64,000 nucleotides of DNA from positions 125,305 to 189,304 of the forward strand of contig NZ_RQRS01000004.1 in NCBI RefSeq assembly GCF_004335085.1, read 5' to 3'. The notes beneath the pieces were generated by a model that had not been told where the DNA came from, ran no database searches, and worked only from the letters and a program-made list of their open reading frames with translations. Of the stretch, positions 36,135-45,120 are shown one piece after another (the stretch's first letter is position 1; each line of letters opens with the position of its first letter). Made by a program: the position numbers and the translations under genes. The stretch comes from Pedobacter nototheniae (GTDB lineage: Bacteria > Bacteroidota > Bacteroidia > Sphingobacteriales > Sphingobacteriaceae).

Positions 36135-36296
36135 TTATTTCTTCCTACCAGGGCATTTTTTGCAGCGCTTGCCTTCTTTATATTTTTTACAGCATTTTTT
36201 AAACTCAGCCGTACAACTAAAAATATAACCCATACCTTTCTGAAACTCAGGGTCGGTAGGTAAAATGAATATGTTTTGCTCTCTCTCGTTCAACAT
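36135..36296 (-). CDS. Small Cys/Lys-rich protein (53 residues)
   Basis: Read directly from the minus strand: ATG at 36296, TAA at 36135-36137. The product begins MLNEREQNIFILPTDPEF and ends with a basic, Cys-rich tail (CCKKYKEGKRCKKCPGRKK). Its five Cys (C28, C35, C36, C45, C48), of which the last four lie in the basic tail, suggest a metal-binding knuckle, loosely like SEC-C-type tails. A stop-free, well-formed small frame in an otherwise empty region supports a real gene; function unknown. Confidence 0.6.
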   Translation of the reverse strand: MLNEREQNIFILPTDPEFQKGMGYIFSCTAEFKKCCKKYKEGKRCKKCPGRKK

Positions 36297-36435
36297 TGCA
36301 TTGCAAAGATAGTTGTTATTTAGATTAATTACAATTAAATAGCTACTTCACAAAGTTTTAGTTAAATAATTAGGTCAAAAGGGCGGTTTTAGTAATGGCT
36401 TTTGTATTTTAGCAGCCTAACCAAAAATTCATAAA

Positions 36436-37137
36436 ATGATAAATAAAGTTATATCTGGAGCAGAAGAAGCAATTAAAGATATACCTGACGGCGCTACAAT
36501 CATGCTAGGTGGTTTTGGGCTTTGCGGTATTCCAGAAAATTGTATTAATGCTTTAGTAAGTAAGAATGTAAAAAACCTTACATGCATCTCTAACAATGCT
36601 GGTGTGGATGATTTTGGCATAGGATTGATGCTGAAACAACGCCAGGTAAAAAAGATGATTTCATCTTATGTAGGCGAAAATGCAGAATTTGAAAGGCAAT
36701 TATTGAGTGGCGAATTGGAGGTAGATTTAATTCCGCAGGGAACCCTTGCTACCCGTTGTTTGGCGGCAGGTTATGGTATGCCAGCAATTTTTACACCAGC
36801 AGGAGTAGGTACTGAAGTTGCAGAGGGTAAAGAAGTGCGCAACTTTGATGGTAAGGATTATTTAATGGAGTATGCTTTTGATGCCGATTTTGCAATTGTA
36901 AAAGCGTGGAAAGGTGATACCGCCGGAAACCTGATCTTCCGATCTACCAGTCGTAATTTTAATCCAGTAATGGCAATGGCAGGAAAAATAACGATTGCCG
37001 AAGTAGAAGAATTGGTAGAAGCCGGAGAACTTGATCCCGATTATATCCATACACCAGGTATTTATGTTCATCGTATTTTTCAAGGAAAAGATTACGAAAA
37101 AAGAATAGAGCAGAGAACGGTAAGGAGAAAGGAATAA
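36436..37137 (+). CDS. scoA: 3-oxoacid CoA-transferase subunit A
   Basis: Alpha subunit of succinyl-CoA:acetoacetate (3-oxoacid) CoA-transferase, used in ketone-body and short-chain acid metabolism. 233 residues with [30 protein letters not shown] and [22 protein letters not shown]. Subunit B is the next gene, but 207 bases away rather than abutting; the gap contains a 62-bp direct repeat. Confidence 0.94.
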   Translation: MINKVISGAEEAIKDIPDGATIMLGGFGLCGIPENCINALVSKNVKNLTCISNNAGVDDFGIGLMLKQRQVKKMISSYVGENAEFERQLLSGELEVDLIPQGTLATRCLAAGYGMPAIFTPAGVGTEVAEGKEVRNFDGKDYLMEYAFDADFAIVKAWKGDTAGNLIFRSTSRNFNPVMAMAGKITIAEVEELVEAGELDPDYIHTPGIYVHRIFQGKDYEKRIEQRTVRRKE

Positions 37138-37198
37138 AAGAAGGAATTATTGAATTAGAGAGTGAGTAAATTATTGAATTATTGAGTGATAGAATGAT

Positions 37199-37322
37199 TA
37201 AATTATAGAATAGGCAAGTTCCAAAAACATTCTCTCATTCAAAATTCGTTCATTCAAAATTAAATTATAGAATAAGCAAGTGCCAAAAACATTCTCTCAT
37301 TCAAACTTCATTCATTCAAAAA
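37199..37322. repeat. 62-bp imperfect direct repeat between scoA and scoB
   Basis: Two copies, 37199-37260 and 37261-37322, differ at about four positions. Both contain CATTCTCTCATTCAAA and CATTCATT-type short words; the sequence before them (37150-37195) carries related ATTGA/GTGA words on the other strand. Confidence 0.85.
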
Positions 37323-37344
37323 TTAAATTTATAACAACTTATTT

Positions 37345-38004
37345 ATGTTTTCAAAAGAAGAGATCGCACAGCGAATCGCTAAAGAAATAAAAGATGGTTT
37401 TTACGTTAATCTCGGAATAGGTATTCCAACATTGGTTGCCAATTATATTCCCAAAGGAATTAACGTAGTATTACAATCAGAAAACGGCTTATTAGGCATG
37501 GGGCCTTTTCCTTTTGAAGGAGAAGAAGATGCCGATTTAATTAATGCAGGTAAACAAACTATCACAACTTTACCAGGTTCATCTATTTTTGATTCGGCCA
37601 TGAGTTTTGGAATGATAAGAGCACAAAAAGTAGATTTGACTATTTTAGGTGCCATGGAAGTATCAGAACATGGTGATATTGCTAACTGGAAAATTCCTGG
37701 TAAAATGGTAAAAGGGATGGGTGGTGCAATGGATTTAGTAGCATCAGCCAAAAATATTATCGTAGCCATGCAGCACGTAAATAAAGCAGGAGAAAGTAAG
37801 TTGCTACCTAAATGTACACTACCCTTAACAGGCGTAAAGTGTATTAAAAAGATTGTAACAGAACTGGCTGTTTTAGATGTTTTGCCCGAAGGTGGTTTTA
37901 AACTTTTAGAAAGAGCACCAGGCGTAAGTGTCGATTTTATAAAGCAAGCTACCGCGGGCAGGTTGGTGGTAGAAGGCGAAATACCTGAAATGCGTTTAGA
38001 TTAA
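37345..38004 (+). CDS. scoB: 3-oxoacid CoA-transferase subunit B
   Basis: Beta subunit, 219 residues, carrying the catalytic Glu in LQSENGLLGMG (E46) that forms the CoA thioester. Other family blocks: GFYVNLGIGIPTLVANYIP, GSSIFDSAMSFGMIR, and GGAMDLVASAKN. It pairs with scoA upstream to make the active enzyme. Confidence 0.95.
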   Translation: MFSKEEIAQRIAKEIKDGFYVNLGIGIPTLVANYIPKGINVVLQSENGLLGMGPFPFEGEEDADLINAGKQTITTLPGSSIFDSAMSFGMIRAQKVDLTILGAMEVSEHGDIANWKIPGKMVKGMGGAMDLVASAKNIIVAMQHVNKAGESKLLPKCTLPLTGVKCIKKIVTELAVLDVLPEGGFKLLERAPGVSVDFIKQATAGRLVVEGEIPEMRLD

Positions 38005-38019
38005 AAAAACAAATAAAAT

Positions 38020-38050
38020 AAAAAAGCAGAAGTTTTACTTCTGCTTTTTT
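38020..38050. terminator. Terminator between scoB and the PepSY gene
   Basis: Perfect 14-bp stem (AAAAAAGCAGAAGT with ACTTCTGCTTTTTT), 3-base loop; bidirectional between convergent genes. Confidence 0.9.
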
Positions 38051-38073
38051 TGTTAGAAAACATTTATAAAATG

Positions 38074-39195
38074 CTATGCTTTTAAAGGTAAAGCAGTTTT
38101 AGTTTTGGGCTTCTTTTTCTTCTTGCCCCACCAAATATAAAACCCGGTTATTGGAAGACTTGCGCAGATTAAACTACCTAGAAAATATAAAATTTTAGTC
38201 GTTAAGCCACCCACAGCGCCCACGTGGATAGCGTAATTTAGTTTTCTAACCTGATCGGGAAACTTAAGTTCGATTAAGCGCTTGTTTGAATTAGGCATTA
38301 ATTCCAAGGTAAGAGGATCGAAGGTTAAATCTCTCCAAAAGCCATTAGTCATATCCGTACAGGCATAAATAGATTCGTCAGGCTTTTCTGGGAAATGAAT
38401 AATCACATCGTTTTTATTGTACATCGCAATTTCGTTAACAACTTTATGCCAAATAATATCAGCAACTACAACCGCGGGTTTATTGGCAGGGCCAGATACC
38501 TCTACTTTGTTTCTTTTTCTTGGTCCACCTTCACCACCAGTTAACCAGTATACGCTTTTAGAAAACCATGAAAAACTCATACACAAGCCTGTAATTGCCA
38601 TTAACAAGGCAATTAATAGGGAATAAAAACCTAAAACATTGTGTAAATCATAGTTAACACGTTTAAATTTTGCCTTCCATTTAATTTTGAAGCTTTGGTT
38701 TTTCCCTGCTTTGTTCCATTTTTTTGGCCACCAAAGTATAATTCCACTAATTAATAATAAGAAAAAAATGAAGGTAGACCAACCAACAACTTGTCTGCCT
38801 ATTTTTCCAGGCATCCATAAATGACGGTGACCAGCATTAACAAATTCAAAAAACTTTGAGCCGTGAGCCATTGCAACAACTTCTGCCGTGTATGGATTTA
38901 CATAAACATTAGAATCCATTTCATGTATACTGAAATGCGCTGTACGGTTTTCGCCATGGTACCAAACTGATTCTATTTCCCTACCTGGCAACGCTTTTTC
39001 TACGGCCTTATATAGTACAGATGGGGGTAAGATTTTAGCGCCCTCAGGTTTCTCGGCATGTAGCCAGGGTGAGGTAATGCTTTTTATTTCCTGTTCAAAT
39101 ACCAGGATACATCCTGTTATACTCAATATAACAACTATAATTCCTGATACCAAGCCAAGCCAGAGGTGTAGCCAGGCATTTATTTTTTTAAACAT
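38074..39195 (-). CDS. PepSY-associated membrane protein (XusC-like)
   Basis: 373 residues from ATG 39195 (MFKKINAWLHLWLGLVSG). Four membrane helices with PepSY-type periplasmic segments; conserved HLWLGL, GHRHLWMPGKIGRQVVGW and NYDLHNVLGFY carry His residues typical of PiuB-like iron/siderophore reductases. A longer frame to 39243 would add 16 unlikely residues. Third gene after a TonB receptor and a DUF4374 lipoprotein, the order of Bacteroides xusABC, where the membrane protein is thought to help release iron. Confidence 0.88.
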   Translation of the reverse strand: MFKKINAWLHLWLGLVSGIIVVILSITGCILVFEQEIKSITSPWLHAEKPEGAKILPPSVLYKAVEKALPGREIESVWYHGENRTAHFSIHEMDSNVYVNPYTAEVVAMAHGSKFFEFVNAGHRHLWMPGKIGRQVVGWSTFIFFLLLISGIILWWPKKWNKAGKNQSFKIKWKAKFKRVNYDLHNVLGFYSLLIALLMAITGLCMSFSWFSKSVYWLTGGEGGPRKRNKVEVSGPANKPAVVVADIIWHKVVNEIAMYNKNDVIIHFPEKPDESIYACTDMTNGFWRDLTFDPLTLELMPNSNKRLIELKFPDQVRKLNYAIHVGAVGGLTTKILYFLGSLICASLPITGFYIWWGKKKKKPKTKTALPLKA

Positions 39196-39272
39196 AACAG
39201 TTTTGTTGTTGATAAAAGATAATGCCCCAACAGCCAAAGGCATCAGGGGACATTATCGTAATTAGGGATGTG

Positions 39273-40499
39273 TTAATTTAAATCATAAAGTACAGGAGTG
39301 TTATCGCTACCGCCCTCAACTTTTAAACCTTTTTTAAGTGTATCGGCAATTGGATCGTATTCCCATACATAAATTGCATCTGCTTTAGGATCATTAACCG
39401 CAATGTAAGCCTTACCATTTTTTACAATAGCTGATCTTGAATTTAAAAGAGGAGGGAAATTTAATTTTTTAATTACTTGCTGTGTATTTACATCAACTAC
39501 TAGATATTCCCACATTGAAGCATACCACCAATCATCTTTAGTTTTAACCTGGTTTGTAGCGTCTTTAGCATTGCATACAATCGCTTTGCCATTGCCTAAA
39601 TAACACACACCAACTTGGTTATCATTATTTACTTTAGCAGATATGTTGAAGAAATATGTAGGATCTATGGTGTTTGAACCACCTTTAATTCTGAAAAAAC
39701 CAGTTGGCATATTAGGTTTATTACCACCTAACATTGGTATTGGATATGTTAAAACGTATGTATCACCGTTTTCTGTAAACTGACTGAAATAACCATTTCT
39801 TACGCCACCAATTGGTGCCGAGCGAGAATCTTCACTTGTTACTTTAAAGTTTTCTAAAGTATTTATATCTGCTGATGCTAAGTAAGATTTGTCGTAATGC
39901 ACTTTAGTAACTTCATTATATAAACCATAACCGATTAATAATTTATTGCCACTAGCAATTACATTAAATACTCTTCTGCTATGATCTGCAGGAATTGTAG
40001 ATTTATCAAATTCGCCAGTTTTTACAAGTTTCATTGTACTGGTATTAACAATAGCGTATAAATTACTGCTGCGAGGACCAAACATCACCTGCTCACTATT
40101 TAACCATACGTGCCAGCCTAAATAAGGGCTTGGAAATGCACTGAAAGGAATTTCTGCAATAGTAGATAGCTTATTGTTTTCAAATTTAAATTTGCTAAAC
40201 TTACCTTCATTTGGGTCTAAATGGTAAAAATAACGACCTTTTTGGATTATATTTTCTCCCCAGGTAAAGATATTTGAAACGTTAATTCCACTTCCTTTTG
40301 GAGAGATAGAACCTGATGTTAGTGATTTTGCATCTAAAAGATAATCAGCATCACCAACGGTAAATATTACGGCATAATCGGCATCTTTATTGGAAGTGCC
40401 TTCATCAGTACTGCCACTTTTTTTGCAGGAACTGAAACTAATCAGTACTAAGAATACCATTGCGGTGGCAATGAATTGATTTTTGATTGTTGTGAACAT
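39273..40499 (-). CDS. DUF4374 surface lipoprotein (XusB-like)
   Basis: 408 residues: lipobox signal (LVLISFSSCKKSG) and a repetitive beta-rich, propeller-like domain. DUF4374 proteins include XusB of Bacteroides thetaiotaomicron, which binds ferric enterobactin-type siderophores at the cell surface. Between the receptor gene (14-base gap) and the PepSY gene (77 bases). The ligand here is inferred to be a catecholate or other siderophore. Confidence 0.85.
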   Translation of the reverse strand: MFTTIKNQFIATAMVFLVLISFSSCKKSGSTDEGTSNKDADYAVIFTVGDADYLLDAKSLTSGSISPKGSGINVSNIFTWGENIIQKGRYFYHLDPNEGKFSKFKFENNKLSTIAEIPFSAFPSPYLGWHVWLNSEQVMFGPRSSNLYAIVNTSTMKLVKTGEFDKSTIPADHSRRVFNVIASGNKLLIGYGLYNEVTKVHYDKSYLASADINTLENFKVTSEDSRSAPIGGVRNGYFSQFTENGDTYVLTYPIPMLGGNKPNMPTGFFRIKGGSNTIDPTYFFNISAKVNNDNQVGVCYLGNGKAIVCNAKDATNQVKTKDDWWYASMWEYLVVDVNTQQVIKKLNFPPLLNSRSAIVKNGKAYIAVNDPKADAIYVWEYDPIADTLKKGLKVEGGSDNTPVLYDLN

Positions 40500-40513
40500 G
40501 TTAATATTGATTT

Positions 40514-42916
40514 TTAATTTAAATTATTGATAGCGTATCTGAATTTTATATAGAATGATCTTCCTGGCTTTTGAAGCTTAAAGTCATCGTAAGCAATTTC
40601 ATTAGCCAAATTGCGGCCTTCAAGTGTAATGTTGTATTTGCCCGATTGAAGTGAATATGTAAGGGCAGCGTTATGAATAAACTGCGTAGGGATATAATCG
40701 TTAGTGGTTTTATCACCCAGTTTAGACCAGTTGACAGAATAATTTTGGATATATTGTGTAAACCAGTTGAATTGCAAGCGTGTACCTTTGCCAACTAAGC
40801 CATCCTTGCCGATGCTAAAATCGGCATTGCCATATAACCAGGGTTGATTAGGAACTCGACTTAAGTAGGTGATTTTCTCCCGAACAGTCCCCCTGGCAAA
40901 CTGTTGCCTATCTACCGCATTTTGGTAGCTCACATTAACAAGTAAGTTAAAAAGTCTGTTGTAATCGTAGCGTACTTCACCTTCAAAACCATCAATTTTA
41001 ATTCCTTCAACATTATAAAATTGAGAGAAATTACCATCACCACCGCCAGAAGGTGTAGAAACAATATAATCGTTAGCATCACGATAAAAGCCCGAAACCT
41101 CTGCATTGATTTGGTTTTTACCCCATCTGGTATTAAAGAAAAGACCTAAATTATAGTTGTTACTCTGTTCGGGTTTTAGATTTGGGTTTGCCAAAACGGT
41201 TTCTCTGTCGCCGTATAATTCAACCAAACCCGGCAAACGATAGGCATGTTCAAACGAAGCTTTAACGCCAAGCAATTCGATAATTTTATATCTGGAAGCT
41301 AGTCCATAGCCATAATAATTTTTACTTTCGGTACTCGCAACATTATCCTTTGAATTAACTTGTCCAACTAACCCAAAATACTTACCGAAAAGTGTATTAG
41401 TTAATTTGTTATCGAAAAAACTTTGTTGATAGCTTAAGCCTACAATATTTTTATTTAAACGATTAGATCGGTCGTAGGTATTATTGTAAGGATCAATTTC
41501 GTTATAACCCTCACGGTAAGCACTGTTAAAGTTATAGGTTAAATTTAGTAGATGATTTTCTTTCACGGTGTAACCTAAATTTACTTGTGCTAGTGCGTTA
41601 TGACCTGTAAAGTGATTAATTGCTTTTTTCTCTCCAGATAATTCGCCGCCATTTCTAATGCTTCTGATAGAGCCATCCCATTGGTAATAGGCGCCACTGG
41701 TATCGGTAACAATAGTTTTGTTTGATGAGAAATTGGCAAATACGCTCGCGGATAAACCTTCTACAAATAAATTTTCTTTACGATAACGAATAGAAGGGAT
41801 TAGATTATGCCCTTTACTGCTCATTTTTCCGATTACACGCTCTTGTGTAGCTCCAGTTTGGCGCTCCTTAAAATTGTTGGTATAGGTTAAGCCAACAACT
41901 AAAACATCAGCCCATTTTTTGTTGGCTACACCTGATTCTATTTGCGCCATGTAAGATTCAAAACCATCGTGGAAGCGTCTTAATTTATCTTTAGTTACAA
42001 ATTCATTATTTTCTACAACCCTTAAAAGCGCATTTGCCTTCGGATTGTTATACATGTAATAATCATTGTCAGAAAAATTGTAATAAGCACTAACATTAGT
42101 GGTAATGCCACTATTTTTTCCTGTAAAGCTTCCAGCTAACGCTGCACGGTGGGTATTAAATGAGCCAAAACTATAACTTGCATCAAGCGATTTACCTTTA
42201 TTTTTCTTCATGATGATGTTAACGGCGCCACCCAAAGCATCAGAGCCTAAAAAAGCAGGTACAACGCCTTTATAAACATCAATTCTTTCTGCTAAGTTGA
42301 TAGGGATATTATTTAATGACATGCCACTGCCATAGGATTCCATCGGAATACCATCTATAAAAAATTTAATATGACTACCAGATAATCCGTTGATAGAGAA
42401 GTTGAAATCCGAGCCTAAACCACCTTGCTCTCTAATTTTTACACCAGAACTGCGACTAAGGATTTGATTAATATCGCTATTGGTATTTGCATATTGCTTG
42501 GTATCAATAGAGTTTACAGCAAAGCCAGATTCTTTAATTTTTCTGGATTGTGTTTTCCCGTTTACTGCGACTTCTTCGAGCTGTTTTAAGTCTTTTTGTA
42601 AAGAGAAATCAAGTGATATTCTTTGTCCTTCCTTAATTAGAATTTGTTTATTTATTTTAAGGTATCCGATATAAGATACTTCGATGGTATAGCTGCCTGG
42701 AATTATACTATTTAATTCGAAATAACCCGAATTGTTAGTCATGCCGGCAATTTGGGTATTCTTCAATTTAATCGAAGCGCCAATAATAGTTTCGTTTCCA
42801 TCTTTAACATAGCCATAAATAGTTCCTTTGCGCTGAGCATAAGTTAATAGGGATAGGGAAATAAATAATAAAGTGAGTAGAGTTTTACGGTATAGCATTA
42901 TTTTAGTATTGTGCAT
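40514..42916 (-). CDS. TonB-dependent receptor (XusA-like)
   Basis: Outer-membrane receptor of 800 residues. Signal peptide (LLTYAQ), CarboxypepD_reg-like domain (about 28-112, GTIYGYVKDGNETIIGASI), plug domain (LSRSSGVKIREQGGLGSDF, GIPMESYGSGMSLNNIPIN), a 22-strand barrel and a C-terminal GRNLANEIAYDDFKLQKPGRSFYIKFRYAI. No FecA-type signalling extension is evident. A second ATG at 42898 is possible. It heads the three-gene iron-uptake unit; a Fur box was not identified. Confidence 0.92.
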   Translation of the reverse strand: MHNTKIMLYRKTLLTLLFISLSLLTYAQRKGTIYGYVKDGNETIIGASIKLKNTQIAGMTNNSGYFELNSIIPGSYTIEVSYIGYLKINKQILIKEGQRISLDFSLQKDLKQLEEVAVNGKTQSRKIKESGFAVNSIDTKQYANTNSDINQILSRSSGVKIREQGGLGSDFNFSINGLSGSHIKFFIDGIPMESYGSGMSLNNIPINLAERIDVYKGVVPAFLGSDALGGAVNIIMKKNKGKSLDASYSFGSFNTHRAALAGSFTGKNSGITTNVSAYYNFSDNDYYMYNNPKANALLRVVENNEFVTKDKLRRFHDGFESYMAQIESGVANKKWADVLVVGLTYTNNFKERQTGATQERVIGKMSSKGHNLIPSIRYRKENLFVEGLSASVFANFSSNKTIVTDTSGAYYQWDGSIRSIRNGGELSGEKKAINHFTGHNALAQVNLGYTVKENHLLNLTYNFNSAYREGYNEIDPYNNTYDRSNRLNKNIVGLSYQQSFFDNKLTNTLFGKYFGLVGQVNSKDNVASTESKNYYGYGLASRYKIIELLGVKASFEHAYRLPGLVELYGDRETVLANPNLKPEQSNNYNLGLFFNTRWGKNQINAEVSGFYRDANDYIVSTPSGGGDGNFSQFYNVEGIKIDGFEGEVRYDYNRLFNLLVNVSYQNAVDRQQFARGTVREKITYLSRVPNQPWLYGNADFSIGKDGLVGKGTRLQFNWFTQYIQNYSVNWSKLGDKTTNDYIPTQFIHNAALTYSLQSGKYNITLEGRNLANEIAYDDFKLQKPGRSFYIKFRYAINNLN

Positions 42917-43112
42917 TTAATAGGGTAGTAGCACAACTTTGTTTTTACCGAAGGTGTAAACTCAAAAAATAAAGTATTAGCAAGGTAAAGGCATTCTGAA
43001 ATTTTCGGGTTTTAAACTATAAACGCTTTACGATCAGATTGTTTATGGGGTTGTGCTTGCGCCAAACCAATGTTTTTTTATTATCCCTAATCTTAAAGAA
43101 TAAAGTCACCGC

Positions 43113-43482
43113 GGCTAGCGGAAAAAATAATTGCACGAGAATTATAGAATTGCATTAAAACCATGTAAGACATTTAAGCTCATTTAAGGCTATCGTTTTT
43201 TGCGAACTGAGGCAAGGGGGCGTGAAGCAATAGATCATTAAATCATAATTATCTACTATTTGGTAAGATTGCTTCGTGCCTCACAAAGACGGTAACGAAA
43301 TATTATGAACGTTTGCTTAGCAATACGCTTAGCACACTAACAAGTCCAAACCACTGTTTTTTAGTTAAGCTTTCAATCGGCATGGTCAATTATTCGGGAA
43401 GCAGAAGTAAAGCCTACCCACTGCCTTAAACAGAAAAATTGCGAGCCGGCAACTTTTGCCCAAAGAAGAGAAAGCCCCCGCG
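43113..43482. repeat. Repeat copy A
   Basis: Full-length copy (370 bp) but the TTTGG/CCAAA hairpin has lost its left arm (only TTTTGCCCAAAGAAG left). Confidence 0.85.
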
Positions 43483-43490
43483 GCAGCGGA

Positions 43491-43783
43491 AAAGAAGAAT
43501 TGTCTTGCCAGACGGGCTTTGTACCTTTTTCTTAACAAAAAGGTACCCAAAAGTCAAGGCTGGCATCCTTTCTTGCATAGCAGCATTATAATTCTGAGCG
43601 CAGTAATATGAGGCTTAGCCCAATTCGCAATCCCAACCCTCGCTGCATATTCCTTTGGTTATAAGTAAAACAAAGTAACTGCAAGAATTACAATGAGCTA
43701 TCCTGCGAAATGCTGCTATGCCTGGGCGTAATCGGAAAGGGTTAGTAATTTAATTAAAGTTAGTTTAGCGATTGCCTATCCTC
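43491..43783. repeat. Unrelated insert between repeat copies A and B
   Basis: About 290 bp not found in the other copies. It contains a perfect 10-bp palindrome GTACCTTTTT-CTTAAC-AAAAAGGTAC at 43521-43546. No frame or transposase. Confidence 0.6.
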
Positions 43784-43940
43784 CTAACAAGTCCAAACCA
43801 CTGTTTTTTAGTTAAGCTTTCAATCGGCATGGTCAATTATTCGGGAAGCACAATCTAATCCCACCCACCGCCTTACACAGAAAAATTGCGAGCCGACAAT
43901 TTTTGGTTCTTTTTGTTGTCAAAAAGAATAAAGCCCTCGT
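43784..43940. repeat. Repeat copy B (5'-truncated)
   Basis: Starts at CTAACAAGTCC and lacks the first 220 bases of the unit. Its hairpin differs: TTCTTTTTG-TTGT-CAAAAAGAA at 43907-43928, still perfectly paired. Confidence 0.8.
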
Positions 43941-44281
43941 GGCAGCGGAAAAAATAATTGCACGATAATTATAGAATTTCATTAAAACCATGTAAGACAT
44001 TTAAGCTCATTTAAGGCTATCGTTTTTTGCGAACTGAGGCAAGGGGGCGTGAAGCAATAGATCATAAAATCATAATTATCTACTGTTGTGTAAGATTGCT
44101 ACGTTTGATTAGCAATACGCCTAACTCACTAACAAGTCCAAAGCACTTTCTTCGTTCACCTCCCAATCGGCATGGTCAATTATTCGGGAAGCAGAAGTAA
44201 AGCCCACCCACTGCCTTAAACAGAAAAATTGCGAGCCGGCAACTTTGCTTCTTTGGTTGCCCAAAGAAGAGAAAGCCCCGC
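43941..44281. repeat. Repeat copy C
   Basis: 341 bp; about 35 bases around CGTGCCTCGCAAAGACGG are deleted. Hairpin CTTCTTTGG-TTGC-CCAAAGAAG at 44248-44269. Confidence 0.85.
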
Positions 44282-44658
44282 GGCAGCGTATAAAATAATT
44301 GCATTACAATCATAACATTTCATTAAAACCATGTAAGACATTTAAGCTCATTTAAGGCTATCGTTTTTTGCGAACTGAGGCAAGGGGGCGTGAAGGAATA
44401 GATCATAAAATCATAATTATCTACTAATGGGTAAGATTGCTTCGTGCCTCGCAAAGACGGTAACGAAATATTATGAACGTTTGTTTAGCAATACGCTTAG
44501 CACACTAACAAGTCCAAAGCACTTTCTTCGTTCACCTCCCAATCGGCATGGTCAATTATTCGGGAAGCATAAGCAAAGCCCACCCACTGCCTTACACAGC
44601 AAAATTGCAAGCCGGCAACTTTGCTTCTTTGGTTGTCCAAAGAAGAGAAAGCCCTCGT
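44282..44658. repeat. Repeat copy D
   Basis: Full 377-bp copy with all markers and the CTTCTTTGG hairpin (loop TTGT). Confidence 0.88.
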
Positions 44659-45036
44659 GGCAGCGTATAAAATAATTGCATTACAATCATAACATTTCAT
44701 TAAAACCATGTAAGACATTTAAGCTCATTTAAGGCTATCGTTTTTTACGAACTGAGGCAAGGGGGCGTGAAGCAATAGATCATAAAATCATAATTATCTA
44801 CTATTGGGTAAGATTGCTTCGTGCCTCGCAAAGACGGTAACGAAATATTATAAACGTTTGCTTAGCAATACGCTTAGCACACAAACAAATCCAAACCACT
44901 GTTTTTTAGTTAAGCCTTAAATCGGCATGGTCAATTATTCGGGAAGCACAATCTAATCCCACCCACCGCCTTACATAGAAAAATTGCGAGCCGGCAACTT
45001 TGCTTCTTTGGTTGCCCAAAGAAAAGAAGTCCTCGC
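44659..45036. repeat. Repeat copy E
   Basis: Full 378-bp copy; the array stops a few bases further on, about 75 bases from the stop codon of udk. Confidence 0.88.
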
Positions 45037-45120
45037 GGCAGCGGAAAAATAAATAAATATAAAAGCACATATTCAACAGTATAAGTTAAATATGGGCTGT
45101 ATTTTGAACTGTAAAAAGTC

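Larger units (their letters stand above)
43065..45045. repeat. Array of a ~377-bp interspersed repeat (about five copies)
   Basis: Non-coding array between the receptor operon and udk. The markers CATGTAAGAC (43162, 43989, 44330, 44707) and AATCGGCATGGTC (43375, 43822, 44165, 44541, 44920) recur every 341-379 bases. Units end in a GC-rich GCGGCAGCG(G) word. The first 50 bases look like a decayed further copy. Confidence 0.92.

Noticed and set aside
37138..37344. CRISPR-like repeats between scoA and scoB
   Set aside because: Only two adjacent 62-bp copies, no spacers and no cas genes.
44427..44675. 82-residue plus-strand frame in the repeat array
   Set aside because: It lies wholly in repeat copy D/E sequence, has low-quality composition and appears only because the repeat happens to be open; no other copy keeps it consistently as a protein.
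44497..44718. 73-residue minus-strand frame in the repeat array
   Set aside because: Same repeat, other strand; no start signal or family motif.
43065..45045. CRISPR or rRNA-type structure in the repeat array
   Set aside because: Units are about 377 bp with no short direct repeat-spacer pattern and no rRNA or tRNA signature.
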